Source: Hyphomicrobiales bacterium (GTDB lineage: Bacteria; Pseudomonadota; Alphaproteobacteria; Rhizobiales; Rhizobiaceae). Taken from it: a stretch of DNA of 64,000 nt. Under the pieces are notes generated by a model. It had not been told where the DNA came from, did not search any database, and saw only the letters and a program-made list of their open reading frames with translations. The translations under genes were made by a program, and so were the position numbers. Where the stretch lies: the NCBI GenBank assembly GCA_900468535.1, contig UBTY01000009.1:62001-126000 (forward strand), given 5' to 3'. Shown here one piece after another: positions 17,610 through 27,800 of the stretch (within the stretch, counting starts at the first letter, position 1; the number at the start of each line of letters is the position of its first letter).

Positions 17610-18572
17610 ATGAATCTTGTTCGTACCGCGATGTTGCTGGCCTTCATGACGGCATTGTTCATGGTGGTCGGCTTCATGATTGGTGGCCGCGGCGGCATGA
17701 TGATTGCCTTCCTGATGGCCGCGGGCATGAACTTCTTTTCCTATTGGAATTCCGACAGGATGGTGCTCTCGGCCTATCGCGCGCAGGAAATAGATGAGCG
17801 CAATGCGCCCGAATTCTACACGATTATCCGCGACCTTTCGCACAATGCCGGTCTGCCGATGCCGAAGGTCTATCTTTACGATAGCCCGCAGCCGAACGCC
17901 TTCGCGACGGGGCGTAATCCTGAAAACGCAGCCGTGGCGGCATCAACTGGCCTTCTCAGTGCGCTCTCGCCAGAAGAGGTCGCCGGAGTCATGGCGCATG
18001 AACTGGCACATGTTCAGAACCGCGACACGCTGACGATGACCCTGACAGCAACGCTCGCGGGCGCGATTTCGATGCTGGGCAATTTCGCTTTCTTTTTTGG
18101 CGGCAATCGCGAGAACAACAACAATCCGCTCGGATTTATCGGCGTATTGCTTGCGATGATCGTAGCGCCGCTGGCTGCGATGATGGTTCAGATGGCGATT
18201 AGCCGCACGCGCGAATATTCTGCGGACCGGCGCGGGGCCGAGATTTGCGGAAACCCGCTCTGGCTGGCTTCGGCGCTTGGCAAGATCGCTCGCGGTGCGT
18301 CGCATATTCCAAACGCCGACGCTGAGCGCAACCCGGCGACGGCGCACATGTTCATCATCAACCCGCTGACAGGCGCCGGCATGGATAACCTCTTCTCTAC
18401 CCATCCGAACACGGAGAACAGGATCGCCGCACTCGAGGAAATGGCGCGGAGCGGGATGAACGTCTCGACGTCCCCGGCGCGTGCTGCTAATCCGGTGCGC
18501 AAATCGCGCTCTGTTCCGAATGCGGGCCTCAGCCGCGGTGACTCGCAACCGCCAAAGGGTCCCTGGTCTTGA
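17610..18572 (+). CDS. htpX: Membrane zinc protease HtpX
   Basis: Inner-membrane metalloprotease of family M48 that degrades misfolded membrane proteins. The 320-aa protein has two N-terminal transmembrane helices ([20 protein letters not shown] and [15 protein letters not shown]) and the zinc motif HELAH at 130-134. Further hydrophobic segments lie at about 145-165 and 175-195, and the third zinc ligand is in [11 protein letters not shown]. The ATG at 17610 is chosen because GGAGA lies 5 nt upstream and family members start MNL; an ATG at 17598 is also in frame. The stop codon overlaps the TTG start of rsmB, implying coupled translation. Confidence 0.95.
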   Translation: MNLVRTAMLLAFMTALFMVVGFMIGGRGGMMIAFLMAAGMNFFSYWNSDRMVLSAYRAQEIDERNAPEFYTIIRDLSHNAGLPMPKVYLYDSPQPNAFATGRNPENAAVAASTGLLSALSPEEVAGVMAHELAHVQNRDTLTMTLTATLAGAISMLGNFAFFFGGNRENNNNPLGFIGVLLAMIVAPLAAMMVQMAISRTREYSADRRGAEICGNPLWLASALGKIARGASHIPNADAERNPATAHMFIINPLTGAGMDNLFSTHPNTENRIAALEEMARSGMNVSTSPARAANPVRKSRSVPNAGLSRGDSQPPKGPWS

Positions 18573-19957
18573 ATTCAGACGGCAAGAAAAAGCCATTTCG
18601 CAAACAGAAATCGCCCGCTTCGCGGGGGGCGGAGGCCGTCGAGAAGCCAGGATTGCAGGCGCGGGCGGCCGCCGCAAAGATCCTGTCGGCCGTCGTGGAT
18701 CGCAAACTGCCGCTCGACGGGGCTCTCGACCACGAGCATGGAAACCCTGCCTACAAGGTTTTGGCTGACGATGATCGAGCCCTCGTCAGGGCAATTCTGA
18801 ACAGCGCGCTTCGTCATCTGCCGCGTATCGAAGCTGCGGTTTCGTCGCTTCTCGACTCTCCTCTGCCGGAAGGCGCCCGTGCTCTTCAGCACGTTATCTC
18901 CGTTGCGGCGGCACAGATCCTCTATCTCGACGTGCCTGACCATGCGGCTGTTGATATTGCCGTTGAGCAAGCCAATCGGGATCCTCGCAATCGTCGCTTT
19001 GCCAAGCTCGTGAACGCCGTCTTGCGTCGTCTCAGCCGAGAGAAGGTCGAGATACTTGAGCAGGTCGCGAGCGTTGCTGTTATGCCGGAGTGGTTTGTCC
19101 GGCGCCTTGAAGCGGTTTATGGGAGAGATGCGGCACACGCTATTTCGAACGCGCAGCTCGAGCCGGCGTCGATCGATCTTACCGTCAAGTCCGATGCGGC
19201 CGGCTGGGCGGAGCGATTGAACGGTTTCGTGCTGCCGACCGGAGGCGTGCGACTGGCTGCCTTTGAGGGCGGCATTCCCTCTTTGCAGGGCTTCGAAGAT
19301 GGGGACTGGTGGGTACAGGACGCCGCCGCCAGCATCCCGGCCCAACTCTTCGGCGATCTGACCGGAAAGCGGGTCGCTGATCTTTGCTCGGCGCCCGGCG
19401 GGAAAACTGCTCAGCTTATCGTCGCTGGCGGCACGGTAACGGCTATCGAACAGTCGGAAAATCGCATCAGGCGCTTGCGGAGCAATCTTGACCGCCTCGG
19501 ACTCCAGGCGGAAACGGTCGCCACTGATCTGACCAAGTACCAACCAGACGAACTTTTCGACGCCATCCTTCTCGACGCTCCTTGTTCGTCGACGGGCACC
19601 ACGCGACGGCACCCTGATGTGCTCTGGACCAAGGGTCCGGAGGACATCGAAAAGCTCGCCGGCGTTCAGGAGCGGCTTTTGCGCCATGCGCTGACGCTCG
19701 TCAAACCCGGTGGCGCAATCGTCTTTTCAAACTGCTCACTCGATCCTGCGGAAGGGGAGGCTGTGGTAGCGCGCATATTGGCTGATACGCCAAGCTTCGA
19801 GCGTGTTGCAATCGAGCCGAGCCGCTGGCCGGGGTTGGAACGCGCCATCACGGCGAACGGCGAATTTCGCACCACGCCGGACATGCTGACTGCGCCAGAC
19901 GGTTTTGCTTCCGGACTTGACGGTTTTTACGCCGCCATGCTGCGCCGTGTTGCCTGA
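18569..19957 (+). CDS. rsmB: 16S rRNA (cytosine967-C5)-methyltransferase RsmB
   Basis: Methylates C967 of 16S rRNA with SAM. The 462-aa protein has an N-terminal NusB-like RNA-binding domain (about 25-160), the SAM loop [14 protein letters not shown], the motif IV cysteine in [18 protein letters not shown] and the second conserved cysteine in [12 protein letters not shown]. The start is TTG, overlapping the htpX stop by 4 nt; no nearer ATG is available. The basic N-terminal ~20 residues ([12 protein letters not shown]) are an extension beyond the usual domain. Other RsmB/NOP2-family specificity cannot be excluded. Confidence 0.92.
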   Translation: MNSDGKKKPFRKQKSPASRGAEAVEKPGLQARAAAAKILSAVVDRKLPLDGALDHEHGNPAYKVLADDDRALVRAILNSALRHLPRIEAAVSSLLDSPLPEGARALQHVISVAAAQILYLDVPDHAAVDIAVEQANRDPRNRRFAKLVNAVLRRLSREKVEILEQVASVAVMPEWFVRRLEAVYGRDAAHAISNAQLEPASIDLTVKSDAAGWAERLNGFVLPTGGVRLAAFEGGIPSLQGFEDGDWWVQDAAASIPAQLFGDLTGKRVADLCSAPGGKTAQLIVAGGTVTAIEQSENRIRRLRSNLDRLGLQAETVATDLTKYQPDELFDAILLDAPCSSTGTTRRHPDVLWTKGPEDIEKLAGVQERLLRHALTLVKPGGAIVFSNCSLDPAEGEAVVARILADTPSFERVAIEPSRWPGLERAITANGEFRTTPDMLTAPDGFASGLDGFYAAMLRRVA

Positions 19958-20067
19958 TGGAAAGGCAGCTGGCATAGTCGATCAGCCGTTTCAAAATGAG
20001 TTGCTGACGGCAGTTGCTTCCGGGCCTGTTAATCCAATCCTAACTATATGAGTCGATAGACATAGAC

Positions 20068-21738
20068 ATGTGGTCCGGACGATTTTCAGGGCTTTACCTG
20101 CGGGAGGCTTGGCGGCGCATGCGCCTTCGCATTGCGCTGCTGCGCTTGCGATTGTTCAGGCATACCGTAAAGGCACCTGATCGTCTCATCGTTGCTCCAA
20201 CCGATCTGCGCGCAGTCGATCCGCACGTCGCGGAAGAGATCGTCAACGGCCGTTTCCCGCTTGCTGGACGACTATTGGAGACCGGAGGACGTTCGCCCTT
20301 TGCCTTGAGTCTACCGTCTCGCTCGTTCGCGATCAGGCTTCATAGCTTCGGATGGCTTCGGCACATGCGTGCCCGCAAGAGCGACGTACATTCAAACGCC
20401 GCCCGGGCGATCGTCAGCGGGTGGCTGGCCGTTCATGGTTCGCGCATGGAAGGTCTTGCGTGGGACATCGATGTCACCGCGCAACGCGTTATCGCCTGGC
20501 TCTCGCATTCACCGGTGGTGCTTCACAATTCTGACCGCGGTTTTTATCGCCGATTTGTGCGCTCGCTTGCTTTCCAGGTCCGTTTTCTTCGCCGGATGGC
20601 GCAATATGCCCCGCCGGGGGAAACGCTCTTCCGTCTGCGCATTGCGCTTGCCATGGCGTCCGTCTCGATGCCCACCCGTCAGGGCGCTTTGCGCAGGGCG
20701 GCAGACGCGTTGGACCGAGAGTTCGATAGCCAGATTCTGCCCGACGGCGGGCACATTTCCCGAAATCCACGCGTCGGATTGGAGCTGTTGCTCGATCTTC
20801 TGCCGTTGCGACAGACCTACATCAATCTCGGTCACGACTTGCCGCAGAAACTGATCTCGGGAATCGACCGGATGTACCCGGCCTTGCGGTTCTTCAGGCA
20901 TCAGGACGGCGACCTGGCCCTGTTCAACGGCGCGACTTCGACGTTGGCGACGGAACTCGTGTCCCTGCTGCGCTATGACGAGACCGCCGGCGAGCCTTTC
21001 AAGGCCATGCCGCATTCGCGCTATCAGCGGTTGGCTGCCGGGCGGACGGCGGTCATCGTCGATACCGGATTGCCGCCCGCGGGCGCCCTATCCCGAACCG
21101 CTCATGCCGGCTGCCTGTCGTTTGAGATGTCGTCCGGCCGGCACCGTTTCATCGTCAACGCCGGATCACCAAAATTTGCGGCTGCGAAATACACCCAGAT
21201 GGCCCGTACAACTGCGGCCCACACGACGGTGACGCTCAACGACACATCTTCCAGCCGTTTTGCAACGTCGGACTTTCTCGCGCACGTCATCACCGATCCA
21301 GTGCGAACTGTCGATGTGGAGCGAACGCTTGCCGATGACGGACGCGATGTCATCAAGGCAAGGCATGACGGATATGTCAAAGCCTTCGGTGCGCTGCACG
21401 AGCGCGAGTTGACGCTGAATGCGACCGGATCGATCATCACCGGCCGCGACACGCTTACCGTATCCGAGGAGAGCAAAAGCGGCGAGGCGCTGCAGGCCGT
21501 GGCACGCTTCCACGCCCACCCCTCGATCAATCTCAAGCAGATGGATCGCGAGTCCGTTTTGATGACGGCACCGGATGGGGAAACCTGGTTGTTCTCCTCG
21601 CCCGGCAATACGGTCGTCATTTCCGAGGACGTGTTCTTTGCTGACGCATCCGGCATCTGCAGCTCGGATCAGATGGAGATAGCGTTCGCGCATCCCGGAA
21701 AGCCGGAAATACGCTGGTTTTTATCCCGCAGAAGCTAG
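20068..21738 (+). CDS. Heparinase II/III family protein
   Basis: A 556-aa protein with an alpha-helical N-terminal domain and a C-terminal heparinase II/III-like beta domain (about residues 310-540: AHAGCLSFEMSSGRHRFIVNAGSP, ARTTAAHTTVTLNDTSSSRF, and KARHDGYVKAFGALHERELTL). It probably cleaves or binds an acidic polysaccharide. No clear signal peptide is visible, although the N-terminus is very basic and arginine-rich. This family is commonly found directly upstream of purH in rhizobia. Substrate is unknown. The ATG has no obvious ribosome-binding site. Confidence 0.82.
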   Translation: MWSGRFSGLYLREAWRRMRLRIALLRLRLFRHTVKAPDRLIVAPTDLRAVDPHVAEEIVNGRFPLAGRLLETGGRSPFALSLPSRSFAIRLHSFGWLRHMRARKSDVHSNAARAIVSGWLAVHGSRMEGLAWDIDVTAQRVIAWLSHSPVVLHNSDRGFYRRFVRSLAFQVRFLRRMAQYAPPGETLFRLRIALAMASVSMPTRQGALRRAADALDREFDSQILPDGGHISRNPRVGLELLLDLLPLRQTYINLGHDLPQKLISGIDRMYPALRFFRHQDGDLALFNGATSTLATELVSLLRYDETAGEPFKAMPHSRYQRLAAGRTAVIVDTGLPPAGALSRTAHAGCLSFEMSSGRHRFIVNAGSPKFAAAKYTQMARTTAAHTTVTLNDTSSSRFATSDFLAHVITDPVRTVDVERTLADDGRDVIKARHDGYVKAFGALHERELTLNATGSIITGRDTLTVSEESKSGEALQAVARFHAHPSINLKQMDRESVLMTAPDGETWLFSSPGNTVVISEDVFFADASGICSSDQMEIAFAHPGKPEIRWFLSRRS

Positions 21739-21830
21739 TGCCTGTTTTCGCGGCGGCAAAGCTGTGCTAACGCGGCGCCATATTCCGCGCACCTCGCCGG
21801 ATGTCTCCCGAAGATCAACGGAGAAGCCAA

Positions 21831-23447
21831 ATGGCCGTAGCTTCCAAGAAAATTCCCGCCCCTGATAAGGTCAACGTGAAGACCGCCTTGTTGTCGGTGT
21901 CCGACAAGACCGGCATCGTCGACCTGGCACGTGGCCTTGTCGAAAGGGGCGTTCGCCTGCTGTCGACTGGTGGAACGCACAAGGCAATCGCGGCGGCTGG
22001 CCTTGCGGTCACCGACGTCTCTGACGTGACCGGCTTTCCGGAGATCATGGATGGACGCGTCAAGACGTTGCATCCGACGGTGCATGGCGGCTTGCTGGCA
22101 ATTCGCGACGACGCCGAGCATCAGGCAGCGATGCAGGAGCACGGCATCGAAGGCATCGATCTCGCCGTGATCAATCTCTATCCGTTCGAGGATGTCCGGG
22201 CGGCCGGCGGCGATTACCCAACGACCGTCGAAAACATCGATATCGGCGGGCCGGCAATGATCCGTGCTTCGGCTAAGAACCATGCCTACGTCACCATTCT
22301 TACGGATCCGGCCGACTACCCCGAACTGCTTGCGCAGCTTTCTGCCGACAATGGCCAGACCGCCTATGCGTTTCGTCAACGCATGGCTGCCAAGGCCTAT
22401 GCCCGGACCGCTGCCTATGACGCGGTGATCTCCAACTGGTTCGCGGAAGCTCTTGATATCCAAACGCCACGGCATCGCGTCATCGGCGGCGTCCTGAAGG
22501 AAGAGATGCGCTACGGCGAAAACCCGCACCAGACAGCGGCTTTCTACGTTACCGGCGAGCAGCGTCCAGGTGTCGCGACCGCAGCGCTGCTGCAAGGAAA
22601 GCAGCTCTCCTACAACAACATCAATGATACCGACGCAGCCTATGAGCTCGTCGCTGAGTTCCTGCCCGAGAAATCGCCGGCATGCGCCATCATCAAGCAT
22701 GCGAACCCGTGTGGCGTTGCCACCGGTTCCAGCCTGCTCGAGGCGTATCAGCGCGCCTTGGCATGCGATTCCGTGTCGGCTTTCGGCGGCATTATCGCGC
22801 TGAACCAGACCCTGGACGCCCAGACTGCGGAAGAGATCATCAAGCTCTTCACCGAAGTCATCATCGCACCCGATGTAACCGAGGAGGCGAAGGCCATTGT
22901 CGCGCGCAAGGCCAATCTTCGCCTGCTCACTGCCGGTGGCCTGCCGGATCCCCGTATCGGCGGACTGACCGCGAAGACGGTTTCCGGTGGCCTGCTGGTT
23001 CAGAGCCGTGACAACGGCATGGTCGAAGACCTGGAGTTGAGGGTCGTCACCAAGCGTGCGCCGACGGCACAGGAGCTTGCCGATATGAAGTTCGCCTTCA
23101 AGGTGGCCAAGCACGTCAAATCGAATGCCGTTGTCTATGCCAAGGATGGCCAGACCGCCGGTATCGGCGCCGGTCAGATGAGCCGCGTCGATTCAGCCAG
23201 GATCGCCGGACTGAAGGCGGAAGAGGCTGCGCGTACGCTTGGCCTGACCACGCCGCTGACGCATGGTTCTGCCGTTGCGTCCGAGGCGTTTCTGCCGTTC
23301 GCCGATGGTCTGCTGTCGATGATTGCGGCAGGGGCGACGGCCGTGATCCAGCCTGGCGGTTCGATGCGTGACCAGGAAGTCATCGACGCGGCGAACGAAC
23401 ACAACGTTGCCATGGTCTTCACCGGCATGCGGCACTTCCGCCACTGA
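21831..23447 (+). CDS. purH: Bifunctional AICAR transformylase / IMP cyclohydrolase
   Basis: Performs the last two steps of de novo purine synthesis, AICAR to FAICAR to IMP. The 538-aa protein has the N-terminal MGS-like cyclohydrolase domain ([39 protein letters not shown]) and the C-terminal transformylase domain with [25 protein letters not shown] and the end motif [13 protein letters not shown]. The ATG at 21831 is preferred over 21801 because GGAGAA lies 5 nt upstream and the upstream 10 codons are not conserved-looking. Confidence 0.97.
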   Translation: MAVASKKIPAPDKVNVKTALLSVSDKTGIVDLARGLVERGVRLLSTGGTHKAIAAAGLAVTDVSDVTGFPEIMDGRVKTLHPTVHGGLLAIRDDAEHQAAMQEHGIEGIDLAVINLYPFEDVRAAGGDYPTTVENIDIGGPAMIRASAKNHAYVTILTDPADYPELLAQLSADNGQTAYAFRQRMAAKAYARTAAYDAVISNWFAEALDIQTPRHRVIGGVLKEEMRYGENPHQTAAFYVTGEQRPGVATAALLQGKQLSYNNINDTDAAYELVAEFLPEKSPACAIIKHANPCGVATGSSLLEAYQRALACDSVSAFGGIIALNQTLDAQTAEEIIKLFTEVIIAPDVTEEAKAIVARKANLRLLTAGGLPDPRIGGLTAKTVSGGLLVQSRDNGMVEDLELRVVTKRAPTAQELADMKFAFKVAKHVKSNAVVYAKDGQTAGIGAGQMSRVDSARIAGLKAEEAARTLGLTTPLTHGSAVASEAFLPFADGLLSMIAAGATAVIQPGGSMRDQEVIDAANEHNVAMVFTGMRHFRH

Positions 23448-23460
23448 CTTTGACGAAGTC

Positions 23461-24846
23461 CTACGCCCTGTCCGCCGGATAGGGCGTACGGATCAGCAGA
23501 GCCAATCCGCCTGCAAGAAACAGAACGAGCGTCGCCATGCCGAGCCGCGACGAGCCGGATGCAAATGTGACGGCCGAAAACAGCAGTGTCGCCATGAAGC
23601 TCGTTGCTCTGCCAGACAGGGCATAGATGCCGAAGTAGCGCCCGGCTTCGCTGTAAGAGACGCTGCGGGCGAGATATGATCGTGACGAGGCCTGTACGGG
23701 GCCGAATGCGAGCCCGATCAGCAAACCATAGCCGATGTAAGCCTTTTCGGCCGCTGTCCCGAAGAGGCCGCCGCTATCTGCCGCTGACAACGAGACCAGG
23801 CCGAAAAGCGTGTAGCCGGGTCCCGTCGACACAATCCCGATGGTCGCGAGCAGCAACATCGTCAGACTGACGAGCACGGTCGCCTTCGACCCGATCCGGG
23901 AATCGATATGTCCGGCGATCAGGCACCCGAAGATCGCGACGACGTTCAGGATGATGCCGTAGATACCGATCTCGATCGTCGCCCAGCCGAACATGCCGGC
24001 AGCGAAGGCGCCACCGAGGATAAGCAGTCCATTGACGCCGTCCTGATAGATCATGCGGGCGATCAGGAAACGGAGGATACCGGGTCGGTTTCGTAGCTCC
24101 CGCAGAGTGTTTTTCAGTTCGGACAGTCCGACGCGGATCGCACTCCCTAAAGGACGTCCGCGTGCGGCATCCGGCGTGAAGAAGAACATCGGCAGGATGA
24201 AAATGAGATACCATAGCGCCGAGATCGGGCCAGTAATGCGTGCGTCCTCGCCGGTGTGCGGATCTAGGCCGAACAAGGGCGTGAAGCCAAGAATGGTCTT
24301 GCCGGTCTCGGGGTTTCCCGCCAGCAGCACGACGACCGCGATCAGGACGATCATGCCGCCAAGGTAACCCAGCCCCCAAGCGGTGTTCGAGAGCTTGCCA
24401 ACTTCGTCGCTGCTTACGAGCCGCGGCATCATCGAGTCGTTGAAGACGATTGAGAACTCGGCGGCGATCGAGGCGAAGATCATGAAGATCATCGGATAGA
24501 TGACCGGCGAGCCGGGCGCGGCATACCAGAGGCCGCACAGGCTGACGATCTTGATGACGGCGAAGAAGCCGATCCACGGCTTCCGCCTGCCCGACTGATC
24601 GGCGATGGAACCCAGGATCGGCGAGAGGATGGCAATGATCACCGAAGAGATCGTTGCCATGTTGCTCCACGTCGTCTGCGCCGAGACCGGATCGGCGGTC
24701 AACCGAGCTACAAAGTACGGCCCGAAGATAAAGGTCGTAACAACTGTAAAGAACGGTTGAGCCGCCCAGTCGAAGAACATCCAGCCCCAAATGCCCGCGC
24801 TAGAGGCTCTTGCAGGTCGCGCTCCCGTCCAGTCAATGCGATTCAC
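23461..24846 (-). CDS. UMF1/Atg22-like MFS transporter
   Basis: Twelve-helix major-facilitator permease of 461 aa. The opening [27 protein letters not shown] (helix 1) is typical of the UMF1/Atg22-like branch. The loop [13 protein letters not shown] matches the MFS A-motif between helices 2 and 3. Substrate is unknown; yeast Atg22 exports vacuolar amino acids, but that cannot be carried over. It lies 31 nt downstream of NAD-glutamate dehydrogenase on the same strand with a hairpin between, so partial cotranscription is possible. Confidence 0.85.
   Translation of the reverse strand: MNRIDWTGARPARASSAGIWGWMFFDWAAQPFFTVVTTFIFGPYFVARLTADPVSAQTTWSNMATISSVIIAILSPILGSIADQSGRRKPWIGFFAVIKIVSLCGLWYAAPGSPVIYPMIFMIFASIAAEFSIVFNDSMMPRLVSSDEVGKLSNTAWGLGYLGGMIVLIAVVVLLAGNPETGKTILGFTPLFGLDPHTGEDARITGPISALWYLIFILPMFFFTPDAARGRPLGSAIRVGLSELKNTLRELRNRPGILRFLIARMIYQDGVNGLLILGGAFAAGMFGWATIEIGIYGIILNVVAIFGCLIAGHIDSRIGSKATVLVSLTMLLLATIGIVSTGPGYTLFGLVSLSAADSGGLFGTAAEKAYIGYGLLIGLAFGPVQASSRSYLARSVSYSEAGRYFGIYALSGRATSFMATLLFSAVTFASGSSRLGMATLVLFLAGGLALLIRTPYPADRA
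23462..23488. terminator. Hairpin between convergent purH and MFS gene
   Basis: A 12-bp stem (TACGCCCTGTCC/GGATAGGGCGTA with one G-U pair on the plus strand, GCC loop) begins 14 nt after the purH stop and lies in the last codons of the opposite gene. It has no U-tract. It probably marks the purH 3' end. Confidence 0.45.
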
Positions 24847-24848
24847 CG

Positions 24849-24873
24849 GTCTGCTCCAATTTTTGGAGCGGAC
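24849..24873 (-). promoter_or_regulatory. Hairpin between gdh and MFS gene, covering a GGAG
   Basis: An 11-position inverted repeat (GTCTGCTCCAA/TTGGAGCGGAC on the plus strand, TTT loop) fills the 31-nt gap. On the minus-strand transcript one A-C mismatch interrupts the stem. The 3' arm contains GGAG about 10 nt before the transporter ATG, so the fold would hide the ribosome-binding site. No U-tract follows. Confidence 0.4.
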
Positions 24874-24877
24874 TGTC

Positions 24878-27800
24878 TCACCTCATTCCATCTCGTGCAA
24901 GGTCGGTGAGCAAACCGGCCGCAACTGTAATGCGGGCGAGGTTTGGATCGCCGCTTTCGCTGAGTGCAGAGAGTTCCTCGGCGATGCGGTTGATCTTAAT
25001 ACGATCGCTTGCATGCCAGGCGTGAACGGGCAGCTTCTCAGTGCCGTGGTTGGAGAGGGCAGACACCACGATGTCCCGCCTTGCGCTGGCGATCTGATCG
25101 AGGCTGCGCGCAAGTGCCAGATAATCGTAGTGATCCGAGGTAACGATTCGGCCGCCTGCTGCAAGCAGACGCCCAATTCTGAAGGTCTGGCTTACGGCGA
25201 AGTAGCTTTCCGCGGAACGTACGAGCGGCTCGCCGGTTCGTTCGGCGATCTGCATGATCTCTGGCACAAGGACGAACCTCAGCAGATGCGCGATCTCGGC
25301 TGCGAGCTTCTCCGGCACGCCGGCGTTCTGGTACTCGGCTTGGCGAGCCTCGAGTTCCGGAACGACCTGCCCGGCAAAGACCGGCTGCAGCTTCTTGAGA
25401 GCCGCGCGGAGCCGCTCGATCGTTTCGGACATATCGCCCTTGGTCATCTGCATCTTGAGCAGAAGCCGGGTCAGGACGGTGAAGACGTGGCTGATCTCTT
25501 CGTAGATCCTGTTCTGCATTTCGCCCGATATCTTGCCATCCAGCGCGTCGGTCTCGGCCCAGAGCTTGGTGAGGTCGAAGCCATCCCTGGCAATGATCGC
25601 GGCGCGAACAACCTCCGGGGCGGCTGCGGCGGTCGCATCCATCATGCTCACGACGAAGCCCGGGCCGCCGCGGTTGATGGCGTCGTTGGCAAGAACGGTG
25701 GCGACGATCTCGCGGCGCAGACGATGGCTTCCGATATCGGCGGCGTTCGTCTTGCGCATCTTGGCGGGGAAATACTGCGCCAGGGTTGCCGCGAAGTAGG
25801 GATCGTCCGGCAATTCGCTGGCCGCCAAGGCGTCGAACAACACAATCTTTGCGTAGGACAGCAACACGCCGATCTCAGGACGCGTCAGCGGCTTGGACGC
25901 GGCATAGCGCTCAGTCATGACGGTTTCGTCCGGCAGCATCTCGACCTTGCGATTGAGCTGCTTGGCAGCCTCCAGCACGTTCATGAAGCGAGCGAGCTCG
26001 AGGCCATTCGCCGTACCCCTGCGTTCGGTCAGCGATATTGCCAACGATTGCAGGTAGTTGTTCCGGAGAACGAGATCCGCGACCTCGCTTGTCATCGAGG
26101 AAAGAAGCTGGTCGCGCTTTGCTCTCGTCAAGCGTCCATCGTGCATGGCAGCCGCCAGAGCGATCTTGATGTTCACTTCGACGTCCGATGTGTTGACGCC
26201 GGCAGAGTTATCGATTGCGTCGGAGTTGCAGCGCCCTCCCCGCAACCCGTAAGCGATACGGCCGCGCTGGGTGACCCCCAGATTGGCCCCTTCACCGATG
26301 ACCTTGGCACGTACGTCCTCCGCGCTGATGCGGATCGGGTCGTTGGCGCGGTCGCCTACCTCGGCGTCAGTCTCGAAGGCCGCTTTGACATAGGTTCCGA
26401 TGCCGCCGAACCAAAGCAGGTCGACCTGGCTCTTCAGGATGGCGGTGATGATCTCGAATGGTGTCGCGACTGTCTTGTCGATCCCGATCACGGCCGCTGC
26501 CTGTGGCGTCAGCGACACTGATTTCGCCGATCGCGAGATAACCATCGCGCCCTCGGAGAGTACGCTCTTGTCGAAATCCTGCCAGCTCGACCTCGGCAGG
26601 TTGAACAGGCGCTGCCGCTCGGCAAGCGTTCTTTCCATATCCGGATCGGGATCGATCACTATGTCGCGGTGGTCGAATGCGGCGACCAGTCTGATCTTCG
26701 GAGACAGAAGCATGCCGTTGCCGAAAACGTCGCCGGACATGTCGCCGACGCCTGCAACGGTGAATGGAGTCGTCTGGATGTCGATGTCCATTTCGCGGAA
26801 GTGGCGCTTCACCGTTTCCCACGCGCCGCGCGCGGTGATGCCCATCTTCTTGTGATCATAGCCGGCAGAGCCGCCAGAGGCGAATGCATCGTCGAGCCAG
26901 AAGCCGGCTTCCTGGGACAGCGCGTTGGCGGTGTCGGAGAATGTCGCGGTGCCCTTGTCGGCGGCGACGACGAAATAGGGATCGTCACCATCAAGCCGAA
27001 CCGTGTTGTCAGGAGGCACGATATCGGCACCGGAGATGTTGTCCGTGATCGAAAGCAGCGTGCGGATGTAAGTCTTGTAGGCTTCGCGACCGCCGTTGAA
27101 GATTTCGTCGCGGTTGCCGCCAACAGGCAGCTTCTTGGGATAGAAGCCGCCCTTCGCGCCGACAGGCACGATGACGGCGTTCTTGACCTGCTGCGCCTTG
27201 ACCAGGCCAAGCACTTCGGTGCGGTAATCTTCCGCGCGATCCGACCAGCGGAGACCACCGCGGGCGACGCGACCGAACCGCAGATGCACGCCTTCGACCT
27301 CGACGCCATACACAAAGACTTCGCGGAATGGTTTCGGCTGAGGAAGGCCTTCGATCAGTTGCGGATCAAGCTTGAAGGCGAGCATCGCCTTCGGCGAGCC
27401 ATCGGCGTTGCGCTGGAAATAGTTGGTGCGCAAGGTCGCGTCGATGACGTTCACATAGCGGCGCAGGATGCGGTCGTCGTCCAGGCTCGGCACGTCGGCA
27501 AGAGCGCTTTCGATCCTGTCGTGAAGCTCGACGACCTTTTTTCCGCGGTTCTTCTCAGACAGCTTGGGGTCAAGCGCTTCGTGGAACAGACGGAAAGTAA
27601 GCGCAGCGATAGCCGGATACTTGTCCAGCGTGTTCGCGATATAGTCCTGAGAGTAGGCGATGCCGGCCTGCCGCAAATAGCGTGCATAGGCGCGCAGGAC
27701 GCTCGTCTCGCGGGCGGAGAGGTTTGCCGACACGATCAGCCTGTTGAAGCTGTCGTTGTCTATGATGCCGCCGAAGGCCGCCAGAAAAGCCTCTTCAAGT

